Numbered from the stretch's first letter, positions 37,679 to 47,163 are shown. The stretch: 64,000 nucleotides of DNA from Halodesulfovibrio marinisediminis DSM 17456 (GCF_900129975.1 NZ_FSRG01000004.1:620001-684000); one strand, 5' to 3'. A program made the numbers and translations. The notes: a model not told the origin generated them from the sequence alone.

Positions 37679-38869
37679 ATGAATAACGTCTTGTCTTTGA
37701 TAGGTAGGGAGACTGAACTTTTTTGTAGTGATATTGCTTACTATGAAGAAAAATTAAGGGAAGAGGTTGGTGTTTCAAAATTCCTTGTATTAGGGGGTGC
37801 TGGAACTATTGGGCAAGCTGTTGTGAAAGAAATTTTTAAGCGCAACCCTAAAAAACTGCACCTTGTTGATATCAGTGAGAATAATTTAACAGAAGTTGTT
37901 CGTGATATTCGAAGTTCATATGGATATATTAATGGTGATTTTCGAACCTTTGCTCTTGATATAGGGTCAATTGAATATGATGCATTTATTGCTGCAGATG
38001 GCGAGTATGATTACGTTTTGAATTTATCTGCCTTGAAGCATGTTCGAAGTGAAAAAGATCCATTTACGTTAATGCGAATGATTGATGTAAATGTTTTGAA
38101 TACAGAGAAAACGATTCTTCAATCCATCGAAAAGAATGTAAAAAAATATTTTTGCGTATCGACTGATAAGGCGGCAAATCCAGTCAACATGATGGGCGCA
38201 TCAAAAAGGATAATGGAAATGTTTTTGATGCGTAGAAGTGAACAGTTGCCTATATCAACTGCACGGTTCGCAAATGTTGCCTTTTCTGATGGCTCATTAC
38301 TGCACGGATTTGACCAGCGAATAGCGAAGCAGCAGCCCATTGCTGCCCCAAGCGATATCAGGCGATATTTTTTAACCCCTCAAGAGTCGGGTGAACTTTG
38401 TTTGATGTCGTGCTTGTTGGGTGAAAATAGAGATATTTTTTTTCCAAAGTTATCTGAATCCCTTCATTTGATTTCTTTTTCCGAAATTGCTGTGAGCTAT
38501 CTTAAAAAGCTAGGCTATGAGCCTGTACTGTGCGAAACAGAAGATGAGGCTCGTTTTCGTATAAAAGACCTTCCTTCTCAGCGCAAGTGGCCTTGTATAT
38601 TTACAAAAAGCGACACTACTGGCGAGAAAGATTTTGAGGAGTTCTATACGGAGCGTGAAGTCCTTGACTTTGAACGCTTTGAGAATCTTGGTGTTATTAA
38701 GAACAAGCCAGTATATGACAGTGCATTGCTTGATGATTTTGAAAAACAAATTGCAACAATAAAAAAGAGAAAATATTGGAATAAGAAAGAGCTTGTAGAT
38801 TTGTTTTTTAAAATGCTTCCTGATTTTGATCATAAGGAAACCGGGAAGTATCTTGATAGTAAGATGTAG
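37679..38869 (+). CDS. legB: NDP-GlcNAc 4,6-dehydratase, LegB type
   Basis: Extended SDR of the CapD/PglF group, first committed step of legionaminic acid synthesis (removal of water across C4-C6 of GDP- or UDP-GlcNAc). The cofactor motif GGAGTIG is at about 39-45. The catalytic region STDKAANPVNMMGASKR carries MxxxK in place of YxxxK, the hallmark of this dehydratase group. It lacks the four N-terminal membrane helices of WbpM. ATG at 37679 is chosen (GGTGGAG upstream) over GTG at 37661. It opens the nine-gene leg/ptm run; the next gene starts 9 bases downstream. Confidence 0.85.
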   Translation: MNNVLSLIGRETELFCSDIAYYEEKLREEVGVSKFLVLGGAGTIGQAVVKEIFKRNPKKLHLVDISENNLTEVVRDIRSSYGYINGDFRTFALDIGSIEYDAFIAADGEYDYVLNLSALKHVRSEKDPFTLMRMIDVNVLNTEKTILQSIEKNVKKYFCVSTDKAANPVNMMGASKRIMEMFLMRRSEQLPISTARFANVAFSDGSLLHGFDQRIAKQQPIAAPSDIRRYFLTPQESGELCLMSCLLGENRDIFFPKLSESLHLISFSEIAVSYLKKLGYEPVLCETEDEARFRIKDLPSQRKWPCIFTKSDTTGEKDFEEFYTEREVLDFERFENLGVIKNKPVYDSALLDDFEKQIATIKKRKYWNKKELVDLFFKMLPDFDHKETGKYLDSKM

Positions 38870-38878
38870 GGGGCTAAG

Positions 38879-40024
38879 ATGCTAAATTCGATAATTCCTT
38901 TCATACGCTCAGTGTATTCTACTGACGATTTTATTCCACTTCATGCCCCTGTATTTGAAGGGAATGAACATGAGTACGTTTCACGTGCTATCAAGAGCAC
39001 TTTTGTTTCTAGTGTGGGTAAGTACGTAGATCAGTTCGAAAAGCAGATGGAGGCTCTTACAGGAACTGGAAAAGCTGTTGCTACTGTGAATGGAACTGCT
39101 GCTCTACATACTGCACTAGTTATGGCAGGAGTGAGGTGTGGCGATTTCGTAATTACTCAAGCTCTTACTTTTGTTGCAACTTGTAATGCGTTGCATCACA
39201 TGGGAGCTACTCCAATATTTGTTGATGTTTCGAAAGTGAGTTTAGGGCTTTGTCCAATTGCAACTGAAGCATATTTGGATGAAAATGCCCATATTGATGG
39301 TGACGGACAGTGTATTCATACGGAGACAGGGAGACGTATTCAAGCAATAGTTCCAATGCATACATTTGGTCATCCTGTGCAGTTGGGAGAGCTTGATGCT
39401 ATCTGTGAAAAGTGGAATCTGGTGCTGGTTGAAGATGCTGCTGAAAGTCTCGGCTCCTACTATGAGGGGCAACATACTGGCACTATCGGTGAGTATGGTG
39501 CCGTAAGTTTTAATGGTAACAAGATTGTTACCACTGGTGGTGGTGGTGTGGTGTTATGCAATCAGTATGAAAATGGGGTTCGCGCAAAACATCTTACGAC
39601 TACAGCAAAGAAACCCCATCCATACGAATTTTTTCATGATGAGCCTGGTTTTAACTATCGCATGCCTAATTTGAATGCTGCATTGGGGTGTGGGCAGCTT
39701 GAGAAACTTGCAGAATTTTTAGAGTCCAAAAGACGCTTGGCGCTGTGTTATCAAGACTTTTTTGAAGGGACTGAGTTTGAATTCGTTAAAGAGCCTCCAT
39801 ATGCTAAATCTAATTATTGGCTAAATGCTATTATTTGCCCTAGTAAAGATGTTAGGGATAGATTACTGCAGGTTACAAATAGTGCTTCAGTTATGACTCG
39901 GCCTGTTTGGACTTTGATGCATAGATTGCCTGCCTTTAGCTCTTCCCCACGCGGTCCTTTATGCAATTCAGAATCTTTTGAATCTCGAATTGTCAATTTA
40001 CCAAGCTCCCCTCCTATGGACTAA
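38879..40024 (+). CDS. legC: PLP-dependent 4-aminotransferase, LegC type
   Basis: DegT/DnrJ/EryC1-family sugar aminotransferase that installs the C4 amino group on the 4-keto sugar. Fold type I PLP motifs: NGTAALHTALVMAGV, the Asp in VEDAAESLGS, and SFNGNKIVTTGGGG with the Schiff-base lysine at about residue 215. The substrate-end segments FNYRMPNLNAALGCGQLE and TRPVWTLMHRLP are typical of LegC/PseC enzymes. 381 residues is normal. It lies between legB and legG in the order of the Campylobacter jejuni legionaminic acid genes. Confidence 0.9.
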   Translation: MLNSIIPFIRSVYSTDDFIPLHAPVFEGNEHEYVSRAIKSTFVSSVGKYVDQFEKQMEALTGTGKAVATVNGTAALHTALVMAGVRCGDFVITQALTFVATCNALHHMGATPIFVDVSKVSLGLCPIATEAYLDENAHIDGDGQCIHTETGRRIQAIVPMHTFGHPVQLGELDAICEKWNLVLVEDAAESLGSYYEGQHTGTIGEYGAVSFNGNKIVTTGGGGVVLCNQYENGVRAKHLTTTAKKPHPYEFFHDEPGFNYRMPNLNAALGCGQLEKLAEFLESKRRLALCYQDFFEGTEFEFVKEPPYAKSNYWLNAIICPSKDVRDRLLQVTNSASVMTRPVWTLMHRLPAFSSSPRGPLCNSESFESRIVNLPSSPPMD

Positions 40025-40027
40025 TTT

Positions 40028-41182
40028 ATGAAAAAGATAGCTGTATTTACAGGCGCACGATCTGAGTATGGTCTATTATACCAACTGATAAAACATCTTC
40101 ATGTGAATGAAGATGTGAGTCTTCAGTTGATTGTGGGGGGAATGCATCTTACACCGGAGTTTGGCTACACAGTTACAGAGATTGAAAAAGATGGCTTTCC
40201 AATTGCTGAAAAAATAGATTTTTTATTGTCCTCAGGAAGCGCAGTTGGCACAGCCAAGTCAATGGGATTGGCTTTGATTGCTGCAAGTGATTGCTTGGAG
40301 CGTTTACGACCAGATTTATTAGTTATTCTTGGTGATAGGACGGAATCTCTTGCCATCGCTCAGGCTGCAATGGTTACTCGAATCCCAATTGCTCATATTC
40401 ATGGTGGCGAAATAACAGAAGGGGCTATTGACGAAGCTATCCGGCATTCATTGACGAAGATGTCCCATCTTCACTTTACCTCTACAGAGGAATACCGAAA
40501 GAGAGTTATCCAACTTGGTGAACAGCCTGATAGAGTTTTCAATGTTGGCGCGCCAGGAATAGACAATATTGTAAAACTCAAGTTGCTTAGTTGGGATGAG
40601 CTACAGCAGAGTTTGCCTTTTTCATTGTCACCAAAGTATATTGTGATGACTTACCATCCAGTTACCCTTCTTGCTGATGATGGAGTTAATGATCTGAAAA
40701 ATTTGTTGGATGTTATTGAGGAACATTCGGAATACGATGTTGTGATTACCTATCCAAATGCAGATTCAAGCAGCCATAGGGTCATTGAACTGCTAAAAGC
40801 GTTTCATGAAAAAAATGTAACTAGAGTAAAGGTAGCACAATCTCTTGGGCAAGTTCGCTATTTGAGTGTCCTTAAGTATTGTCAGGCTGTAGTAGGTAAT
40901 TCTTCAAGCGGCATAATAGAAGCTCCATCTTTTGGGATCCCCACTATTAATATTGGTGCCAGGCAAAAAGGTCGTGTTTGTAGTGATTCTGTTTTGCATA
41001 GTGACGGTTCACCGGATTCTTTGCGGCAGTGTTTTTCACAAATTACCAATCCAAGTTTTCAGAAGAAGTGTCGTACATTGGAGAACCCATATGGACAGGG
41101 TACTGCCTCAGAGCGCATAGCAGAAGTGTTGCTTTCTACTCCTTTTGACAAAATTTTGTCTAAGACTTTTTATGATATCTAG
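40028..41182 (+). CDS. legG: Hydrolysing NDP-sugar 2-epimerase, LegG/NeuC type
   Basis: Removes the nucleotide and inverts C2, giving the free 6-deoxy-diacetamido-mannose substrate of the synthase. UDP-GlcNAc 2-epimerase fold (GT-B). Family motifs: FTGARSEYGLLYQL at the N-terminus, LGDRTESLAIAQAAMV, HIHGGEITEGAIDEAIRHS and GNSSSGIIEAPSFGIPTINIG. 384 residues matches NeuC/LegG. In context it should act on the GDP-linked 2,4-diacetamido sugar; UDP-dependent NeuC activity cannot be excluded by sequence alone. Confidence 0.9.
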   Translation: MKKIAVFTGARSEYGLLYQLIKHLHVNEDVSLQLIVGGMHLTPEFGYTVTEIEKDGFPIAEKIDFLLSSGSAVGTAKSMGLALIAASDCLERLRPDLLVILGDRTESLAIAQAAMVTRIPIAHIHGGEITEGAIDEAIRHSLTKMSHLHFTSTEEYRKRVIQLGEQPDRVFNVGAPGIDNIVKLKLLSWDELQQSLPFSLSPKYIVMTYHPVTLLADDGVNDLKNLLDVIEEHSEYDVVITYPNADSSSHRVIELLKAFHEKNVTRVKVAQSLGQVRYLSVLKYCQAVVGNSSSGIIEAPSFGIPTINIGARQKGRVCSDSVLHSDGSPDSLRQCFSQITNPSFQKKCRTLENPYGQGTASERIAEVLLSTPFDKILSKTFYDI

Positions 41183-41221
41183 CTAGTAGTTACAGAATAC
41201 TTCGGAGGTAATGAGTAAGCC

Positions 41222-42301
41222 ATGAGTGTATTAATTATTGCGGAAGCTGGAGTAAACCATAACGGTAATGAACAACTGGCTTTTGAGTTAGTAGACGCTG
41301 CGAGTGCTTCTGGTGCAGATATAGTAAAATTTCAAACATTTAAGGCTAGAAACTTAGTGACCAAGACCGCTCAGCAGTGTAGTTATCAAGCAGAGAATAT
41401 CGGGCAAAGCGAGTCGCAATTTTCTATGCTTAAGCGCTTGGAACTTCCTATAGAAACTCATTTTAAGCTTTTGGAATATTGTGAGAAGAAGAATATTAAA
41501 TTTTTATCAACAGCCTTTGATTCTGAAAGCTTAGCCTTTTTAGTAAACGATATTAAGTTACCGCTTCTTAAACTACCAAGTGGCGAAATTACGAATGCGC
41601 CTTTTTTATTAGAGCATGCGAAAACTGGTTGTGAGCTTATTCTTTCAACTGGGATGGCAACACTTGAAGAAGTAGAAAATGCACTAGGTGTATTGGCTTT
41701 TGGACTACTTGGGTATGATGAAAAGTTGGCAGGAAGAGCTGCTTTTGCTGCTGCATATAATTCTGTTGAAGGAAAAAAGGCACTGCGTGACAAGGTAACT
41801 TTGTTACACTGTACAACTGAGTATCCGGCACCGATGGATAGTATTAACCTTCGAGCAATGGATACGCTTAAAAACACATTTGAGTTACCTGTGGGCTACT
41901 CTGATCACAGCGCAGGAACTACTATTCCTATTGCCGCTGTCGCAAGAGGTGCTGTTGTAATTGAAAAACACTTCACACTGGATCGTAATTTGCCAGGGCC
42001 TGACCATAAAGCATCTCTAGAGCCAAATGAACTTGCGACGATGGTGCAGGGAGTACGTGACGTGGAACGGGCGTTAGGAACAGGTGAAAAGAAGCCTAGT
42101 GTTGTGGAACTGAAAAATTTACCACAAGTCCGCAAAAGTGTTGTTGCCGCTGCTTCAATAGCTGTCGGTGAATCATTTTCTAAATTAAATTTGCAGATTA
42201 AACGTCCCGGTTCTGGGGTTTCTCCTTATGATTACTGGCAATTGCTGCAGATGAAAGCCGATAAAGAGTATTGTGAAGGTGAGTTAATTGAATACTCCTA
42301 A
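41222..42301 (+). CDS. legI: Legionaminic acid synthase, NeuB family
   Basis: Condenses the six-carbon diacetamido sugar with phosphoenolpyruvate to form the nine-carbon acid. The NeuB TIM barrel spans ~1-285 (EAGVNHNGN at residues 8-16, KFQTFKA, LKLPSGEITNAPFL, LLHCTTEYPAP, GYSDHSAG, EKHFTLDRNLPGPDH). The C-terminal antifreeze-like SAF domain (~290-350: RKSVVAAASIAVGE...IKRPGSG) is present. 359 residues is slightly longer than E. coli NeuB and typical of LegI. RBS GGAGG upstream. The last 14 bases overlap legH. Confidence 0.93.
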   Translation: MSVLIIAEAGVNHNGNEQLAFELVDAASASGADIVKFQTFKARNLVTKTAQQCSYQAENIGQSESQFSMLKRLELPIETHFKLLEYCEKKNIKFLSTAFDSESLAFLVNDIKLPLLKLPSGEITNAPFLLEHAKTGCELILSTGMATLEEVENALGVLAFGLLGYDEKLAGRAAFAAAYNSVEGKKALRDKVTLLHCTTEYPAPMDSINLRAMDTLKNTFELPVGYSDHSAGTTIPIAAVARGAVVIEKHFTLDRNLPGPDHKASLEPNELATMVQGVRDVERALGTGEKKPSVVELKNLPQVRKSVVAAASIAVGESFSKLNLQIKRPGSGVSPYDYWQLLQMKADKEYCEGELIEYS

Positions 42302-42923
42302 CACTATTATCTTAGGCGCCGGAGGCCACGCAAAGGTTCTGGTCGATATTTTGCGGCAGAGAGAGCATTTTTGTGGAGCGTTTGTAAGCCCAATGTTTAC
42401 TAGCGAACCGGTTTTTTCAGGACTGCAGTGGCTGGCTTCTGATGACGATGTGTGTAAGTTTTCTTCCGGAAATACTGTGCTTGTAAATGGCATAGGTATG
42501 TTGCCGGGGAAGCATTTGCGAAAAGAGCTGTTTTTGTCTTTTAGTGCGCTTGGATATAGGTTTAAAAAAGTTATTTCCCCACAGGCTATTGTTTCCACCT
42601 ATGCAGAACTTGGTGATGGTGTTCAGGTGTTACCAGGAGCTATTATTCAGGCAGGTGTAGTTATTGGCGCTAATACAATAATTAATAGCGGGGCAATAAT
42701 TGAGCATGATTGTGTGATTGGTGAGCATTGCCATATTGCTCCCGGTGTGACGATGAGTGGGCAAGTATCTGTAGGTACTAGTGTTCATATAGGAACTGGA
42801 GCGAATCTTATTCAGTCCATCTCTGTCGGAGAAGATGTTGTTGTAGGAGCAGGCGCAATTGTTACAAAAAATGTGGATAGTTTTAAAAAGGTGTATCCTG
42901 CGCGTGGGATTATAAAAAGGTAG
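42288..42923 (+). CDS. legH: Sugar O/N-acetyltransferase, LegH/NeuD family
   Basis: Left-handed beta-helix acetyltransferase using acetyl-CoA. N-terminal Rossmann-like segment IILGAGGHAKVLVDIL, then hexapeptide repeats (GVQVLPGAIIQAGVVIGANTIINSGAIIEHDCVIGEHC and onward) with the catalytic His in IEHD. PglD/NeuD-type, 211 residues. In the pathway it should N-acetylate the C4 amine made by LegC; NeuD-like O-acetylation of the final sugar is the alternative. It is the only acetyltransferase in the locus, although the GDP route needs two acetyl groups. Confidence 0.83.
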   Translation: MNTPNTIILGAGGHAKVLVDILRQREHFCGAFVSPMFTSEPVFSGLQWLASDDDVCKFSSGNTVLVNGIGMLPGKHLRKELFLSFSALGYRFKKVISPQAIVSTYAELGDGVQVLPGAIIQAGVVIGANTIINSGAIIEHDCVIGEHCHIAPGVTMSGQVSVGTSVHIGTGANLIQSISVGEDVVVGAGAIVTKNVDSFKKVYPARGIIKR

Positions 42924-42926
42924 ATC

Positions 42927-43985
42927 ATGGTAGCAGATTGGAAAAAAACACTTATTAGAAGCACATTAACATTGCGTGAAGCTCTTGCTGTTCTTGATGC
43001 GAGTTCTCAGCGTATTCTTCTTGTTGAAGATGGTGAATTGCGGTTGCTTGGGACTATTACTGATGGTGATATTCGACGTGGCTTACTGAACGGGCTTACT
43101 GAAGAGGATTCGATTACTCAGTTTATGACCGATCATCCAATTATAGCACCTTCTTCTATGTCAGGTAGTGAACTTGTTAATTTGATGCAAGAAAAAAGTA
43201 TACTAGCAGTTCCTTTAGTTGACGGTGGAGTTATCTGTGGACTAGCAACTCTGGAAAATCTTTTAAAAAATAAGCAACACGATAATCCTGTTTTTTTGAT
43301 GGCTGGGGGGTTTGGCACTCGACTGCGTCCTTTGACAGACTCCTGTCCAAAACCATTACTTCATGTTGGTGAGAAACCGATATTAGAGCGTGTGTTGTTG
43401 AATTTTGTTAATGAAGGGTTCCATGATTTTTACATATCGACCCATTATCTTGCTGAAAAAATTATGGATTATTTTGGGGATGGCAGTCGGTGGGGAGTGA
43501 CGATTCAATATGTACATGAAGAGGAGCCGCTTGGAACAGGTGGGGCACTTGGTTTACTTCCTGATGATCTTACCGACCTGCCATTGCTTATGATTAATAG
43601 TGATATTCTAACAACTTTGAGTTTTGAAAAGTTGCTGGCATATCATAATGCAGAAGAAGCTGATGCTACAATGTGTGTTCGAGAATACGAATATCAGGTG
43701 CCATATGGCGTTGTAACTTCTAAAGGTAATCGAATCTTAGGGATGGTTGAAAAGCCTGTGCAACGGTTTCACGTTAATGCAGGAGTTTATGTTGTAAGCT
43801 CAAGTGTTGTGAGAAGTGTTCCTCCTAATACATATATTGATATGCCCACTCTTTTAGAACAGCATGTTGAACTAAATAATAAAGTTTTGATGTACCCAGT
43901 GCATGATTATTGGCTGGATATTGGACGAATGGATGACTTCCAACGTGCACAGCAAGATATTATGAAATTGGGAGAGTGTGGATGA
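42927..43985 (+). CDS. ptmE: CBS-domain sugar nucleotidyltransferase, PtmE type
   Basis: Fusion of a CBS pair (residues ~8-118; TLREALAVLDASSQRILLVEDG and LLGTITDGDIRRGLL are characteristic) with a nucleotidyltransferase domain (~124-350) bearing the signature GGFGTRLRPLTDSCPKPLL from residue ~127 and INSDILT as metal site. In C. jejuni, PtmE is a glucosamine-1-phosphate guanylyltransferase that directs GDP-linked intermediates to legionaminic acid. The CBS pair may allow adenylate or energy control. It overlaps the next gene (ATGA). Confidence 0.88.
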   Translation: MVADWKKTLIRSTLTLREALAVLDASSQRILLVEDGELRLLGTITDGDIRRGLLNGLTEEDSITQFMTDHPIIAPSSMSGSELVNLMQEKSILAVPLVDGGVICGLATLENLLKNKQHDNPVFLMAGGFGTRLRPLTDSCPKPLLHVGEKPILERVLLNFVNEGFHDFYISTHYLAEKIMDYFGDGSRWGVTIQYVHEEEPLGTGGALGLLPDDLTDLPLLMINSDILTTLSFEKLLAYHNAEEADATMCVREYEYQVPYGVVTSKGNRILGMVEKPVQRFHVNAGVYVVSSSVVRSVPPNTYIDMPTLLEQHVELNNKVLMYPVHDYWLDIGRMDDFQRAQQDIMKLGECG

Positions 43986-44962
43986 TCAAATATGTCCTTG
44001 TCGTTGGACTTGGGGAGATTTCAAAACGGCATCGGTCAAATATAAAAAAAATGTTTCCTGCAATGAAGGTAATTGCAGTGCCTTCAAGAGGAAAATTACC
44101 AACAGCACCTGTACCTGATGCAGATTTGGTTGTTGCAGATATAGAGATTGCACTTTTTTATCCTATTTACTTTGCAATAATCGCCTCACCAGCACCGTTT
44201 CACGCAATTCATTCCAGAAAAATATTAGAAAAAGATATTCCGCTTTTTATAGAGAAGCCTGTTACCTCAACTGCTGCTGATGTGAGCTTTTTGCGAAGCG
44301 TTATTAACGACCCTACGTTTCCTGTGGCTATTGGTTATTGTCTTCGCTTCCTGCCTTCCGCCCAAGTTGTGGCAAAGGCAATATATGATGATATGGTAGG
44401 GGAGATTTATAATGTCACAGCATCAGTTGGGCAGTTTTTACCAACTTGGCGACCTGCCATTGATTTTCGGAACAGCGTCACTGCTAACGCAGAGCTTGGT
44501 GGAGGAGCTTTGCTGGAGCTTAGCCATGAGTTTGATTACCTTCAGTGGTTGTTTGGAGATCTTTCTTTTTCATACGGAGTCTTACGTACTTCAACAGAGC
44601 TAGGGTTGGATGTAGAGGAGCTTGTGGATGTTGTATTGCGAACAGATAGCGGCGCTGTTTGTAATGTGCACCTTGACTTGCTTCAAAAGTATCCTCGCAG
44701 GGAATGCTTAATTGTCGGATCTGAAGGGAGGCTTGAGTGGAATCTTGTTGCGAACTCAGTAGCTTTTTATGATCAAAACGGCAAAACGGTTCTGTATGAC
44801 GATGTTCTGTATGATAAAAATAAAATGTACCTTGATATGCTGAAAGATTTTGAGCGAATACTAGCTGGAGAAGCAGGGATGTGTACAACATTTGAGGAAG
44901 CAGGTTCTGTTGTTTCGTTGATTGAAACAATAAAGCAACATGCGGTAGTGGAGAAAATGTAA
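43982..44962 (+). CDS. ptmF: Gfo/Idh/MocA-type oxidoreductase, PtmF-like
   Basis: NAD(P)-dependent oxidoreductase fold: N-terminal Rossmann VLVVGLGEISKRHRSNI and the dinucleotide/substrate segment FIEKPVTSTAADVSFL with EKP, then the alpha/beta C-terminal domain (GGGALLELSHEFDYLQWLFG with the conserved His). The ATG at 43982 overlaps the ptmE stop as ATGA and has GGGAGA upstream; a GTG two codons earlier is possible. The same position in the C. jejuni locus is held by PtmF. Its exact step, probably in precursor supply, is not settled to my knowledge. Confidence 0.82.
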   Translation: MIKYVLVVGLGEISKRHRSNIKKMFPAMKVIAVPSRGKLPTAPVPDADLVVADIEIALFYPIYFAIIASPAPFHAIHSRKILEKDIPLFIEKPVTSTAADVSFLRSVINDPTFPVAIGYCLRFLPSAQVVAKAIYDDMVGEIYNVTASVGQFLPTWRPAIDFRNSVTANAELGGGALLELSHEFDYLQWLFGDLSFSYGVLRTSTELGLDVEELVDVVLRTDSGAVCNVHLDLLQKYPRRECLIVGSEGRLEWNLVANSVAFYDQNGKTVLYDDVLYDKNKMYLDMLKDFERILAGEAGMCTTFEEAGSVVSLIETIKQHAVVEKM

Positions 44963-45660
44963 TGGTTAGCCATGGTTTTGTTTTTGCACGGGGCGGTTCG
45001 AAGGGGTTGCCTGGAAAAAATATTAAAAAGTTGTGTGGTAAGCCGTTATTGCAATACTCCATTGAAGTGGCAAAACAGGTGCAGGGTTTGGATAAGGTTT
45101 TTGTTTCAACAGATGATGAAGAAATTGCTTCAGTCGCTGAATCTGTAGGTGCGATTGTAATTCCACGCCCTAAAGCATTGGCTGAAGATACAACACCTGA
45201 GTGGTTAGCGTGGATAGACGCGGTTAAGTGGGTTGAGAAAAAATACGGTCATTTTCATGGCTTTGTAAGTTTGCCTGCAACTAGTCCATTGCGAAGTGTA
45301 GAGGATGTTGTCGCTGCAATGGATAGACTGAAAAATTCAAAAGCAGATATATGTATTGCTGTTACAGCTGCCTCACGGAGCCCTTACTTTAATATGGTTA
45401 AGATTAATGAAGAAGGGCTTACCGAACTAGTTTGTTCTGATGGTGGGAACTTTGTGCGCAGGCAGGATGTCCCTAGGGTTTATGACATTACAACAGCTGT
45501 TTATGCTACAACCGCGAGCTACGTTTTGAATGGAACTGGCGTGTTAAATGGAAAAACTGTAGCGATTGAAATTCCGAAAGAGCGAGCAGTAGACATTGAT
45601 GACATTTATGACTTCAAATTTGCTGAAGCTATTTTAATGACAAAGGGAAGCAGATGTTAG
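44962..45660 (+). CDS. legF: CMP-nonulosonate (legionaminic acid) cytidylyltransferase
   Basis: Activates the nine-carbon acid with CTP, releasing pyrophosphate; NeuA/PtmB family. Motif 1 FARGGSKGLPGKNIKKLCGK is the CTP-binding loop; SLPATSPLRS and DITTAVYATT match later family motifs. 232 residues is normal for LegF/PtmB. It starts on the last base of the ptmF frame and overlaps ptmA by 7 bases. This is the last biosynthetic step before transfer to an acceptor; no transferase is seen in the window. Confidence 0.9.
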   Translation: MVSHGFVFARGGSKGLPGKNIKKLCGKPLLQYSIEVAKQVQGLDKVFVSTDDEEIASVAESVGAIVIPRPKALAEDTTPEWLAWIDAVKWVEKKYGHFHGFVSLPATSPLRSVEDVVAAMDRLKNSKADICIAVTAASRSPYFNMVKINEEGLTELVCSDGGNFVRRQDVPRVYDITTAVYATTASYVLNGTGVLNGKTVAIEIPKERAVDIDDIYDFKFAEAILMTKGSRC

Positions 45661-46415
45661 CTGGAAAAAAAATTTTGGTTGCTGGTGCTGGGGGCTTACT
45701 AGGTGCGAGTGTCGCTTTTGCAATTTTACAGAATCAGGGCTCAATTGTCGCAGCAGATATTGATACCAATCTTGCTGAAGAACGATTGAAAGCAGCAGGG
45801 GTAGACACAGGAAGCGGTCGAGTCGAGATATGTGAGTTAGACGTTACTTCTGAGGATAGTGTTGCTGCTTTTTTTGCAGGTGCCGAAGGGTTAAGCGGTG
45901 CGGTTAATTGTACGTATCCTCGAAATGCCACATATGGAGCCCATTTTTTTGATGTAACTCTTCAAAGTTTTAATGAAAACTCTAGCCTTCATTTGGGGTC
46001 TGCGTTTCTTTTTTGTCAGCAATGTGCTCGCTATTTTTTAAAAAATAATGATGGCTTTTCCTTGGTAAATTTGGCTTCGATTTATGGGGTCGTTGCGCCT
46101 ACATTTGGTATTTATGATGGCACTTCTATGACGATGCCGGTTGAATATGCTGCCATTAAATCAGCAATAATCCATCTTACCAAATATACTAGTGCATACG
46201 TAAAAGACAGTCGCTTTCGAGTGAACTCCGTAAGTCCAGGCGGTATATTGGATGGTCAACCAGAAGCTTTCTTAAGACAATATCGAGATCAGACAAATGG
46301 AAAAGGAATGTTAGATGTTGAAGATGTAACACCTACGATAATCTTTCTTCTTTCTGATTCTTCAGCATATCTTACTGGACAAAATATAGTTATTGATGAT
46401 GGCTTTTCAGTTTAA
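45654..46415 (+). CDS. ptmA: Short-chain dehydrogenase, PtmA-like
   Basis: Classical SDR of 253 residues. Cofactor motif GAGGLLGASVA, NLASIYGV with the active-site Ser, catalytic YAAIK (YxxxK), then VSPGGI and SSAYLTGQNIVIDDGFSV at the C-terminus. PtmA holds the same last place in the C. jejuni legionaminic acid locus, where a role in making the amino-sugar precursor has been proposed. It ends the operon; IS-derived sequence starts 13 bases later, so any downstream genes have been replaced. Confidence 0.85.
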   Translation: MLAGKKILVAGAGGLLGASVAFAILQNQGSIVAADIDTNLAEERLKAAGVDTGSGRVEICELDVTSEDSVAAFFAGAEGLSGAVNCTYPRNATYGAHFFDVTLQSFNENSSLHLGSAFLFCQQCARYFLKNNDGFSLVNLASIYGVVAPTFGIYDGTSMTMPVEYAAIKSAIIHLTKYTSAYVKDSRFRVNSVSPGGILDGQPEAFLRQYRDQTNGKGMLDVEDVTPTIIFLLSDSSAYLTGQNIVIDDGFSV

Positions 46416-46427
46416 GACATATTGAGG

Positions 46428-47131
46428 TCTTCTTCTAATCTGTGCTGAAAGATTGTAGAAAAATTGGCTGGATTAATGGTCAATCTGTGTATGGAAAAAA
46501 TCACTAGCATTCATATTTTCAAGAGAAGAATGAGGATCAAATTTGTTATCTTTTTTCCGTAGATTTATCTTCAGCATGCAGTACAAACGATAAACGCGCT
46601 TGTGGTTTCAGTGAATATCCTGAAATGGTTTGTGAAAACAGTGGGTTGGATATCGTTCTCCCAGCTGAAGCAATAGCTCTTTGACAGCCGAATCGTCTCT
46701 CGGGTTTGCTTTGTAGGCGTGGACAGAACGGCATTGTTTCAATGCTGCGCATGAGCGTCTAAGACTTAGGCTGTAGACCTTATACATAAACGTGATCAGT
46801 TCACGCTTACCAGCCGTCTCTAAAGCTTTTTTGTAATAAACATTCTTGGGCGCTTCGTTTTTAAGATTCAAATCGGAAAACATTTGCTTCAAACGGGTAT
46901 TTTTGGCTTCTAGGTTACGCAACCGGCGAATGTCAAATGCTTTCATCCCGCCGTGTTTTGATTCCCACTTGTAGTAAGTAGAGTGCTCGCGGCAAACTTC
47001 AAAAAACTTTCTGCGCCTTCAATTTCGTTAATGTGCTGAATTATATTACTTTCAGTGCGTCGAGGTTTCCGCATCGTTCAAAGACAGGCTAACGAAAATC
47101 TCTACTTTCGGTTGGTTTGAGGGATAGTTAC
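46428..47131 (-). mobile_element. Chimeric IS3-family remnant (copy B)
   Basis: The left ~130 bases match the ends of copies A and C (TCTAATCTG...GATTGTAGAAAAATTGGCTGG). They then switch to another IS3 type: the minus-strand frame 46608-46946 starts in an OrfA C-terminus (MKAFDIRRLRNLEAKNTRLKQ, FSDLNLKNEAPKNV) and continues without a break into an OrfB N-terminus (AGKRELITFMYKVYSLSLRRS, LGERYPTHCF). The OrfA start MRKPRRTESNIIQHINEIEG is upstream near 47074 in another frame. The catalytic core is missing. Two elements appear nested or recombined. Confidence 0.65.
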
Positions 47132-47163
47132 AGTATGATCAGCTTGACGGGGAAGCCTATAAA

